A DNA stretch of 9,156 bases. Origin: Lachnospiraceae bacterium UBA3821. Its GTDB lineage: Bacteria > Bacillota > Clostridia > Lachnospirales > Lachnospiraceae. This document shows positions 1 to 6,043 of the stretch, piece by piece. Position numbers and translations under genes: made by a program. The DNA lies in NCBI GenBank assembly GCA_002368865.1, contig DFDT01000167.1, forward strand, positions 1 to 9,156. Reading direction: 5' to 3'. How positions within the stretch are numbered: the stretch's first letter is position 1; every line of letters begins with the position of its first letter. Under the pieces are notes generated by a model. It was not told the DNA's origin. It worked only from the letters and a program-made list of their open reading frames with translations, and ran no database searches.

Positions 1-2
1 AT

Positions 3-461
3 GTTTATGCACCGAACTGCGTTCCACCTGAGTTTGGCTATGAATCAGATATCCAATGGTATGATGTGCCGGAAGATGCAGAGGCTCGTATGGAGTATTT
101 TCCGGTGGGCTGTTATATCGACTGCAATACACCGGATACGAAGGATGCCGGGATTTGTCTTGACAGGCTTACCAGGCTGTTTGAGGACCGTATCTGGACA
201 GACAGGCGGGTGAAACAGGCCGTGGCGAATTATTTTGCCGGGGAAGACGGTATGATCAAAGCAGGCGGGGGACAGGATATCTCCAAGGACGAATTTGTTG
301 CAGATCTGGAGATTGTATTTATTAGTCTTCACAGAGATGGAACAACAATTTATACGGTGACGATTGGCAGTGATATTGATTTTGATGGCGGAATCCATGT
401 GGCATATGATGACAAAGATCAAGTCACCTTTCAAACGGATGAGGAGTTCTATGGAAGTTGA
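3..461 (+). CDS. Hypothetical protein, 5'-truncated, DUF2262-like
   Basis: The reading frame is open to the left edge, so the true start lies outside the window; 152 residues are visible. An internal ATG at 66 is unlikely to be the start, because the residues encoded before it (beginning VYAPNCVPPEFGYE) look like normal protein. The layout is an N-terminal beta-rich part, a helical stretch (LDRLTRLFEDRIW, then VKQAVANYF), an SKDEF motif, and a C-terminal beta part with DGG and HVAYDDKDQV. That order resembles the DUF2262/DUF2004 group of small cytosolic proteins, several of which occur as immunity-like proteins near polymorphic toxins. There is no signal peptide or membrane segment in the visible part. 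The family call is made by eye and is tentative; the function is unknown. The 3' end overlaps the next gene by 11 bp, which suggests translational coupling. Confidence 0.6.
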   Translation, partial: VYAPNCVPPEFGYESDIQWYDVPEDAEARMEYFPVGCYIDCNTPDTKDAGICLDRLTRLFEDRIWTDRRVKQAVANYFAGEDGMIKAGGGQDISKDEFVADLEIVFISLHRDGTTIYTVTIGSDIDFDGGIHVAYDDKDQVTFQTDEEFYGS

Positions 462-1191
462 AAAGTATAGGGAATATTTAATCAGTACATGGCTGCCGGA
501 GTATGAAGCGCTTCATTCAACGCGGGAGCTCAATGTAGCAGGGTGGAACATGCTTTTGGATGAGGTGCTTTCCCCTTTGGTCGAAAAGGAACTCGGTATG
601 CATTACCTTGGCAATCGCATTTGGGCGGACGATTACAGCGAACACAGACGCAGGGTCTTGAGTTTGTTTCAACAGACGGATTTGGGCGGAACCTTTAAGT
701 GGGGATGGAATTTTGATTTTGTGCCCAAAATATCAGGCAAGAATGCTGTCTATGCGCGGACGGATAAAACAATTTTTACCCACTTTTTTGAAAACATTTA
801 TGCCAATCATGATCAGACGAAGAACCCCGGTAAAAAAACGGATATGTTTTTTGACCGGTGCAGAATTGATATTGCGGATTATGAGAATTCTATGAAAGAG
901 AAAGTCGAAGAACATACAAACGCGTTTTATAAAACACTTCCTCTGATCCGGACTTTTTATGAGGAGACGAAAACCTATGAACAAACCATTAAGATGATCG
1001 ATACGCTTTCTGAAAGCAGCTATTATCAGCTGATTCAAGGAAACGGTCTGTATATCACGAAGCTGTTTTTGCAGCAATACGTGGGCATGGGCGAGGATAA
1101 CGAAAAGAAACTGCGGGAGTTTTTTCCAAACGAGATACAGAGGGAAAGCTTTTGTAAGAAGTTTGCCGGGATACCGGTGAGAGAAACATGA
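451..1191 (+). CDS. Hypothetical protein, possibly DUF4304-like
   Basis: A 246-residue protein. The frame is open upstream to 364, but ATG 451 is preferred: GAGGAG lies at 441-446 just before it, and the extra upstream residues come from sequence that codes for the preceding gene in another frame. The N-terminal third has the pattern 'WNMLLDEVLSPLVEKELG ... FKWGWNFDFVPKI', which recalls DUF4304-type proteins (a helix ending in a 'P-L' turn, then a strand ending in 'F-V/I-P'). The C-terminal half is charged and mostly helical (KEKVEEHTNAFYKTLPLIRTFYEE). There is no signal peptide or membrane segment, so it is probably cytosolic. It starts inside the previous gene and is followed by a probable terminator, so the two form the end of one transcript. 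Its function is unknown. An immunity or accessory role is only a guess from size and context. Confidence 0.75.
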   Translation: MEVEKYREYLISTWLPEYEALHSTRELNVAGWNMLLDEVLSPLVEKELGMHYLGNRIWADDYSEHRRRVLSLFQQTDLGGTFKWGWNFDFVPKISGKNAVYARTDKTIFTHFFENIYANHDQTKNPGKKTDMFFDRCRIDIADYENSMKEKVEEHTNAFYKTLPLIRTFYEETKTYEQTIKMIDTLSESSYYQLIQGNGLYITKLFLQQYVGMGEDNEKKLREFFPNEIQRESFCKKFAGIPVRET

Positions 1192-1221
1192 CTTCTTTTA
1201 GAAAATATTTTTAGCGGAAAA

Positions 1222-1257
1222 ATCATTTCTATATGCTGGAAATGATAGTAATTTTTT
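1222..1257 (+). terminator. Probable Rho-independent terminator after the hypothetical pair
   Basis: The arms ATCATTTC (1222-1229) and GAAATGAT (1239-1246) pair perfectly over 8 bp. A T-G wobble (1230/1238) extends the stem and leaves a 7-nt loop. Five bases later comes a run of six T (1252-1257). The stem is AT-rich and so fairly weak, but its position between a stop codon (1191) and a new gene start (1299) fits a terminator. I see no clear -35/-10 pair for the following gene in 1192-1298. Confidence 0.5.
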
Positions 1258-1298
1258 GCTGAGGGGCAGAACATAAAACAGAAAGGTGGAATGTCAAA

Positions 1299-2747
1299 AT
1301 GGAGAAAAAGAATACCTGGGAGACATATGATGTGAAGCAGTTAAAGGCATTGGAGAAACTATGTGAGGGCTACCGGGAGTTTTTGGATAACGGCAAGACG
1401 GAGCGGGAATGCGTGGACACCATCGTGAATACGGTGGAGGCCGCAGGATACAGAGAGTTGAATGTGCTGTTAAAGGAGAATGCGGCGCTGAAACCCGGGG
1501 ACAAGGTTTACAGCGTGTGGATGAACAAGTCTGTGGCGCTGTTCCAAATCGGGCGGAAGCCTATGGAAGCGGGCATGAATATCCTTGGGGCGCACATTGA
1601 CAGTCCCAGAATGGACATCAAGCAGAACCCGTTGTATGAGGACGGCGGTTTTGCCTATCTGGATACCCATTACTACGGCGGCGTAAAGAAGTATCAGTGG
1701 GTGACGATCCCTCTGGCGCTTCATGGCGTGGTGGTGAAGAGGGACGGTACGACCATCGAGTTAAACGTGGGCGAGAACGAGGATGATCCGGTATTTTTTG
1801 TGTCCGATCTGTTGATCCATCTGGCGTCGGAGCAGCTGGAGAAGAAGGCGGCAAAGGTGATCGAGGGCGAGGCACTGGATATCATTGTGGGAAATAAGCC
1901 TCTTGTGATCGATAAGAAAGCAAAAAAGACGGATGAAAACGGAAAGAAGGATGACAAAAAGGAAGCGGCAAAGGATGCGGTGAAAGCCGGCATTCTGCAG
2001 ATTCTGAAGGACAATTACGACATGGAGGAAGAGGACTTTATCTCCGCGGAGCTGGAGGTAGTGCCCGCCGGTAAGGCAAGAGAGGCCGGTTTTGACCGCA
2101 GCATGATTCTTGCTTACGGACAGGACGACAGAGTCTGTGCTTACACTTCACTGCAGGCCATGCTTGACCTGAAAAAAACGGATCGCACCGTTTGCTGTAT
2201 TTTGGTGGACAAGGAGGAGATCGGCTCCGTGGGCGCTACGGGCATGCAGTCCCGGTTCTTTGAGAATGCGGTGGCGGAGGTTATGAACCTGTGCGGGGAG
2301 TACAGCGAGTTGGCACTGCGCAGATGCCTGGCACACAGCTGTATGCTTTCCTCCGATGTGAGCAGCGCTTATGATCCCAGCTATGCTTCCAGTTTTGATA
2401 AGAAGAATGTGGCTTATCTGGGCGGCGGTATGGTGTTCAACAAGTTTACCGGCGCCAGAGGCAAGTCTGGATCCAATGATGCCAACGCGGAGTATATTGC
2501 GCATATCCGTGATATTTTTGCCAAAGAGAAGATCAATTTTCAGACGGCGGAGCTGGGCAAGGTGGATCTGGGCGGCGGCGGAACTATTGCCTATATCCTG
2601 GCGCTTTACGGTATGAACGTGATCGACAGCGGCGTGGCGGTGCTGAATATGCATGCGCCCTGGGAGGCCACCAGCAAGGCTGATATCTACGAGGCTTATA
2701 GAGGGTATATTGCGTTTGCAAAGTATGCGGATGATGAGAAGATTTAA
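1299..2747 (+). CDS. M18 family zinc aminopeptidase (aspartyl aminopeptidase-like)
   Basis: A cytosolic metallopeptidase of the M18 family, which removes N-terminal residues, often acidic ones, from peptides. Its 482 residues fit the family. The expected metal and catalytic motifs are present: GAHIDSPR with His99, GQDDR with Asp276/Asp277, DKEEIGS with Glu306/Glu307, SSDVSSAYDPSY with Asp353, and LNMHAPWE with His452. The SNDANAEY segment (392-399) and the C-terminal ADIYEAYRGYIAF helix are also typical. M18 enzymes usually assemble as large tetrahedral dodecamers. The start is set by AGGTGG at 1284-1289, nine bases before ATG 1299; an ATG at 1291 is out of frame. A Lys/Asp/Glu-rich segment at about residues 205-228 looks like a flexible surface insert. 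queA follows after only 25 bp, so the two are probably co-transcribed. Family assignment is secure; exact substrate preference is not. Confidence 0.95.
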   Translation: MEKKNTWETYDVKQLKALEKLCEGYREFLDNGKTERECVDTIVNTVEAAGYRELNVLLKENAALKPGDKVYSVWMNKSVALFQIGRKPMEAGMNILGAHIDSPRMDIKQNPLYEDGGFAYLDTHYYGGVKKYQWVTIPLALHGVVVKRDGTTIELNVGENEDDPVFFVSDLLIHLASEQLEKKAAKVIEGEALDIIVGNKPLVIDKKAKKTDENGKKDDKKEAAKDAVKAGILQILKDNYDMEEEDFISAELEVVPAGKAREAGFDRSMILAYGQDDRVCAYTSLQAMLDLKKTDRTVCCILVDKEEIGSVGATGMQSRFFENAVAEVMNLCGEYSELALRRCLAHSCMLSSDVSSAYDPSYASSFDKKNVAYLGGGMVFNKFTGARGKSGSNDANAEYIAHIRDIFAKEKINFQTAELGKVDLGGGGTIAYILALYGMNVIDSGVAVLNMHAPWEATSKADIYEAYRGYIAFAKYADDEKI

Positions 2748-2772
2748 TTTTAAATTGAGGTAACTGTATACG

Positions 2773-3804
2773 ATGGAATTGAAGAAATCAGATTTTTATT
2801 TTGAACTTCCTCCGGAGCTGATCGCCCAGGATCCTTTGGAGGATCGTTCTGCGTCCAGGCTGTTGATGCTGGATAAGGAGACGGGAGAGGTATCGCACCA
2901 TATTTTCAAAGAGGTGATCGATTACTTAAATCCCGGGGACTGTCTGGTGTTAAACAATACAAAGGTGATCCCGGCAAGGCTCCTTGGCGAGAGGGAAGGC
3001 ACTGGCGCCCATGTGGAGGTGCTTCTGTTAAAACGCAGGGAGGCGGATGTCTGGGAGACTCTGGTGAAACCGGGCAAGAAATGTAAGCCCGGTACGCGTC
3101 TGGTGTTTGGTGGCGGTCTGCTGCATGCGGAAGTGCTGGAGACAGTGGAGGAAGGCAACCGTCTGATCCGGTTCGCGTACGAGGGAATCTTCGAGGAAGT
3201 ATTGGACAAGCTGGGAGAGATGCCCCTGCCGCCTTATATCACCCACAAACTGCAGGATAAAAACCGCTATCAGACGGTCTATGCAAAATACGAGGGTTCG
3301 GCAGCGGCACCCACGGCGGGGCTGCATTTTACGAAAGAACTGCTGGCGCAGATCGAGGCAAAGGGCGTAAAAATTGCCTATGTGACTTTGCATGTGGGCT
3401 TGGGGACTTTCCGGCCGGTGAAAGAGGAGAATGTGCTGGATCATCACATGCACTCGGAATATTATGAGGTCACGAAGGAAGCGGCGGAACTCATCAACGA
3501 CACAAAAGAAGCCTGCGGCAGAGTGATCTGTGTGGGGACCACAAGCTGCCGTACCATAGAGAGCGCTGCGGATGAGAGCGGGAAGGTGCAGGCAAAGTGT
3601 GACAACACGGAGATCTTCATCTATCCCGGGTACAGATTTAAGGTGCTGGATGCGCTGATCACGAATTTTCATCTGCCGGAGTCCACATTGGTGATGCTGG
3701 TTTCGGCACTGGCGGGCAGAGAGCATGTGCTCGCAGCGTATGGGGAAGCGATCAAAGAGCGCTACCGCTTTTTCAGTTTCGGGGATGCGATGTTTATTCA
3801 GTAA
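2773..3804 (+). CDS. queA: S-adenosylmethionine:tRNA ribosyltransferase-isomerase
   Basis: QueA transfers and isomerises the ribosyl part of SAM onto preQ1 at the wobble position (G34) of tRNAs for Tyr, His, Asn and Asp, forming epoxyqueuosine in the cytosol. The 343 residues match the usual full length. Family motifs appear in order: [12 protein letters not shown] near the N-terminus, [11 protein letters not shown] (60-70), GEMPLPPYI (148-156), [14 protein letters not shown] (174-187), [10 protein letters not shown] (207-216), HSEYYEV (227-233), GTTSCRT (255-261), [12 protein letters not shown] (295-306) and [10 protein letters not shown] (333-342). TTGAGG at 2755-2760 precedes ATG 2773. It lies 25 bp behind the M18 peptidase gene with no terminator between them. 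In many bacteria queA sits next to ruvB and tgt; neither is visible here, although they could lie outside the window. No sign of damage. Confidence 0.97.
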   Translation: MELKKSDFYFELPPELIAQDPLEDRSASRLLMLDKETGEVSHHIFKEVIDYLNPGDCLVLNNTKVIPARLLGEREGTGAHVEVLLLKRREADVWETLVKPGKKCKPGTRLVFGGGLLHAEVLETVEEGNRLIRFAYEGIFEEVLDKLGEMPLPPYITHKLQDKNRYQTVYAKYEGSAAAPTAGLHFTKELLAQIEAKGVKIAYVTLHVGLGTFRPVKEENVLDHHMHSEYYEVTKEAAELINDTKEACGRVICVGTTSCRTIESAADESGKVQAKCDNTEIFIYPGYRFKVLDALITNFHLPESTLVMLVSALAGREHVLAAYGEAIKERYRFFSFGDAMFIQ

Positions 3805-3808
3805 GTTC

Positions 3809-3837
3809 TTGCGAAAATGGAAACGGGATGGTATACT
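3809..3837 (+). promoter_or_regulatory. Sigma-A type promoter for the PilZ-VanZ pair
   Basis: TTGCGA (-35, 3809-3814) and TATACT (-10, 3832-3837) are separated by exactly 17 bases, and a TG at 3829-3830 makes an extended -10. Transcription would start near 3844, leaving a leader of about 20 nt that contains the AGGGAGG ribosome binding site (3848-3854). The -35 begins only 5 bases after the queA stop. The pattern is seen in the sequence; promoter activity is inferred. Confidence 0.6.
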
Positions 3838-3863
3838 GTAATCACATAGGGAGGGTTACACTT

Positions 3864-4199
3864 ATGGAAGAGAGAAGAAAAAGCAAACGTACATCCATGG
3901 ATTCCAAGCTGATGATCAAGCGCCTGGACGGGGACAGCCATACGGAGATTGACATTGAAGTGACGGATGTGTCCAAGACCGGTGTGGGATTTATTGCGGA
4001 TCAGCCGCTGCAGATCGGAGAGGTGTATGAGGCTTATCTGACCATCTGGACCAAGGAAGTGCTTCACGCATTTTTGCAGATTGTTCGGATTGAACTGAAG
4101 GGTGCAGAATATTCCTACGGTGCAGTGTTTATCGGTATGCCGGAGATGGATGCGTCAAGAATTGAGGTTTATCAGACGGTCAATGAAGAGGGAAAGTAA
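3864..4199 (+). CDS. PilZ domain protein (c-di-GMP receptor)
   Basis: A 111-residue single-domain PilZ protein, expected to bind cyclic di-GMP and pass the signal to a partner protein. Both binding motifs are visible: the RxxxR motif as R5-K-S-K-R9 in the N-terminal ERRKSKR, and the D-x-S-x-x-G motif in DVSKTGVGF (about residues 35-43). The remainder fits the PilZ beta-barrel (IGEVYEAYLTIW, LQIVRIELKGAEYSYGAVFIG) with a short C-terminal helix. There is no membrane segment. The start is chosen at ATG 3864 because AGGGAGG (3848-3854) sits nine bases upstream; an in-frame ATG at 3828 lies inside the promoter and lacks a ribosome binding site. The last 17 bp overlap the VanZ-like gene, which points to coupled translation and possibly to a shared task. 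What it controls is unknown. Confidence 0.9.
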   Translation: MEERRKSKRTSMDSKLMIKRLDGDSHTEIDIEVTDVSKTGVGFIADQPLQIGEVYEAYLTIWTKEVLHAFLQIVRIELKGAEYSYGAVFIGMPEMDASRIEVYQTVNEEGK

Positions 4200-4740
4200 G
4201 CTGAAGCCGAAGTTCATAGCAAACGAACACGAAAAGAGAAAGAAGAGGTTGATCACCTTTGTGACAGGAATCCTTCTTTCTCTTCTTTATGTGGCAATTT
4301 TCGGATTTTCTGCCCAGGATGCGGACGAATCCGGAGGCTTAAGCAGGGAAGTGACGGAAAAATGTGTGGAGACCGTGACGGAACTTTCCGGCAAAAAAGT
4401 CAGCGCTTCCGAAAAGGACAGGCTGGTTGACCGGTTTGAGAAACCGGTGCGTAAAATGGCGCATTTCACCGAATACACGGCAATGGGGATGCTGGTGTGC
4501 ATTTGGCTGGCACAGTGGTATGAAAAAAGCCGTGCGAGATTCAGGCTTAACATCGGCTGGGTGTTCGTCTCGGCGGCTTTTGATGAATGTCATCAGTATT
4601 TTGTACCGGGCAGATATGCATCGGTCTGGGACGTGCTCCTGGATACGGCAGGCGGAGTCTTCGGCGTCTGCCTGGCAGCATTGGGATGCCGTCTATTTTT
4701 TCAGATAAACCGTATATCCCTTCGCCGCAAGGATATCTGA
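4183..4740 (+). CDS. VanZ-like family membrane protein
   Basis: A 185-residue integral membrane protein of the VanZ-like family. Residues 1-22 are very basic and should stay in the cytosol. Predicted membrane segments are at about 24-42, 95-112, 123-138 and 150-173. Family motifs are clear: FSAQDADESGGLS (42-54) after the first segment, RKMAHFTEYTAMGML (90-104), and DECHQYFVPGR (134-144) followed by SVWDVLLDTAGGVFG. The founding member VanZ gives low-level teicoplanin resistance by an unresolved mechanism, but most members are uncharacterised, so no resistance role is claimed. The chosen ATG 4183 lies inside the PilZ gene, and its nearest Shine-Dalgarno-like GAGG (4164-4167) is rather distant, so translation probably depends on coupling to PilZ. 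The 3' end overlaps tyrA on the opposite strand by 48 bp. Confidence 0.85.
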   Translation: MKRESKLKPKFIANEHEKRKKRLITFVTGILLSLLYVAIFGFSAQDADESGGLSREVTEKCVETVTELSGKKVSASEKDRLVDRFEKPVRKMAHFTEYTAMGMLVCIWLAQWYEKSRARFRLNIGWVFVSAAFDECHQYFVPGRYASVWDVLLDTAGGVFGVCLAALGCRLFFQINRISLRRKDI

Positions 4741-5805
4741 GGCCTTCTGAATGGAGGCTTCTTCATAGAATTCAATTCTGAGCACACCGTTTTCCGTCTC
4801 GCGGTTGTGTACGATCCCAATGTTTTTAATGCTGATCTGGTGCAGTGCAAGAATGGTTGCGATGGCAGCCAGAGCGCCGGGTTCATCGGCAATATCGATT
4901 GTAATGGTATAAACTGCCTTGATCGGTCCGCTGGGGGTATTGATAAAACTGTCCCTGTAAATACGTGCGCTGTCAAACAGATCATACAGAGCGGCCGCAT
5001 CGCGGGAAGTCAGTTCCTTTTTGATCTCGCCGAGAGAAGCGATATATTTGTCCAGCAGATCGATGATATTATCCGTGTTGGTCAGGCAGATCTGCTGCCA
5101 CATCTGTGCGGAGGAAGATGCAATGCGGGTGATATCCTTGAATCCGCCGGCGGCGATCATCTTTAAGATGCCGTCCTCATTATCATTATCCCGGACCAGA
5201 TTCACCAGGGCTGCAGCAATCACGTGAGGCAGATGGCTGATGGCAGCCGTGGCGTAATCGTGGCGGGCGCAATCCAGCACCAGAGGGATCGCACCCAAAG
5301 ATGCCACCAGCTCGCGATAGGCTTCGACTTTTTCCGCCGGAACCGTGTCGGTGGGGGAGAGGATATAGTAGGCATTTTCCAGCAGACGCGCTTTGGAATT
5401 GATATAACCTACGCGCTCGCTTCCTGCCATGGGATGACCGCCGATAAAACGATCCGCCAGGCCCGCTTCCCGAATGATTTTATGAATATCCGACTTTACG
5501 CTGCCCACATCGGTAAGCAGGCAGTCGGCGGAAAGGATTTTCTTCACCGCACTCAGATTTTCGCCATTTTTTTGGACAGGAGCGCATAAAAACAGATAAT
5601 CACACGGGGTAAAGCGGCTGTCGATGGCATCTGCCGCCTCATCGATCACGCCGTCCTCCAGGGCAAGGGCCAGAGAAGCCGGATTGATGTCATAGGCGAT
5701 GAGCCGGGCGCCCGGCTGCTTTTCGCGAATGGCCCGGGCAATCGATCCGCCGATCAGTCCGAGTCCGATAAAACCATATGTTTTTGCACTGTTTGCTGCG
5801 TTCAT
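4693..5805 (-). CDS. tyrA: Prephenate dehydrogenase with C-terminal ACT domain
   Basis: Converts prephenate to 4-hydroxyphenylpyruvate with NAD+, the committed step of tyrosine synthesis, in the cytosol. Using ATG 5805 the protein has 370 residues. The Rossmann motif GLGLIGG lies at 14-20, GGHPMAGSERVGY at 122-134 holds a conserved active-site His124, and HDYATAAISHLPH (182-194) contains the other conserved histidines. An ACT domain fills about 297-370 (ITIDIADEPGALAAIATIL) and probably mediates feedback control by tyrosine. The frame continues to an ATG at 5841 (382 residues), but that codon would lie about 10 bases from the predicted transcription start and has no good ribosome binding site, whereas ATG 5805 has AAAGGT seven bases upstream. 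It is a single gene here, not inside an aromatic-amino-acid operon. Its 3' end overlaps the convergent VanZ-like gene. Confidence 0.95.
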   Translation of the reverse strand: MNAANSAKTYGFIGLGLIGGSIARAIREKQPGARLIAYDINPASLALALEDGVIDEAADAIDSRFTPCDYLFLCAPVQKNGENLSAVKKILSADCLLTDVGSVKSDIHKIIREAGLADRFIGGHPMAGSERVGYINSKARLLENAYYILSPTDTVPAEKVEAYRELVASLGAIPLVLDCARHDYATAAISHLPHVIAAALVNLVRDNDNEDGILKMIAAGGFKDITRIASSSAQMWQQICLTNTDNIIDLLDKYIASLGEIKKELTSRDAAALYDLFDSARIYRDSFINTPSGPIKAVYTITIDIADEPGALAAIATILALHQISIKNIGIVHNRETENGVLRIEFYEEASIQKASDILAAKGYTVYLKK

Positions 5806-5856
5806 ATTTGTACCTTTGCTTCCTTCTTTTTTTCTTGGCATGGCCTGATATTAAAC

Positions 5857-5885
5857 ACTATAACACGTTAAAATCACGCAGGCAA
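5857..5885 (-). promoter_or_regulatory. tyrA promoter
   Basis: On the minus strand, TTGCCT (-35, 5880-5885) and TATAGT (-10, 5857-5862) are 17 bases apart. Transcription would start near 5850, giving a leader of about 45 nt to the ATG at 5805. This geometry argues against the upstream ATG at 5841 as the start. I see no T-box motif or obvious attenuator in the short leader, so tyrosine control probably acts on the enzyme through the ACT domain. Confidence 0.6.
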
Positions 5886-5939
5886 CTGACATTTCTATAA
5901 AAATTTTTTGTCGAATCATGCAAAAATACCAACAATTAC

Positions 5940-5968
5940 TTGTATTTTGATTAAAAATTTAGTAAAAT
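5940..5968 (+). promoter_or_regulatory. Candidate promoter for the EF-G-like gene
   Basis: TTGTAT (-35, 5940-5945) and TAAAAT (-10, 5963-5968) are separated by 17 bases in a very AT-rich stretch. The predicted start, near 5975, gives a leader of roughly 70 nt before ATG 6044. The -35 matches consensus only in its first three bases, and AT-rich DNA makes chance matches easy, so this is less certain than the tyrA and leuS promoters. Confidence 0.4.
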
Positions 5969-5981
5969 AAACAATGAGATT

Positions 5982-5996
5982 TCAAATTGTATTTGA
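5982..5996. repeat. Short dyad, possible operator, in the EF-G-like leader
   Basis: TCAAAT (5982-5987) and ATTTGA (5991-5996) form a perfect 6-bp inverted repeat around TGT. It starts about seven bases after the predicted transcription start, a place where a repressor could act. In AT-rich DNA this can arise by chance, and I do not recognise the sequence as a known operator. Confidence 0.25.
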
Positions 5997-6043
5997 GTTA
6001 TAGGTCAAAAAATAAAAAATGGGCAAATAATGGAGGGTGACGT

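Noticed and set aside
3028..3726. A 232-codon open frame on the minus strand opposite queA
   Set aside because: It lies fully inside queA, has no ribosome binding site or recognisable domain, and its His/Arg/Leu/Gln-rich composition is typical of an antisense shadow of a real gene.
4183..4740. Glycopeptide resistance gene vanZ
   Set aside because: The motifs fit the broad VanZ-like family only, and no vanHAX or vanRS genes are present, so a resistance label is not supported.
4807..5589. Plus-strand open frames across the tyrA region
   Set aside because: They run opposite a full, motif-complete prephenate dehydrogenase and show no protein-like motifs of their own.
5923..5948. Inverted repeat AAAATAC / GTATTTT with a 12-nt loop in the divergent control region
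   Set aside because: Seven AT-rich base pairs with a long loop are expected by chance in such AT-rich DNA, and it overlaps the candidate -35 without a clear role.
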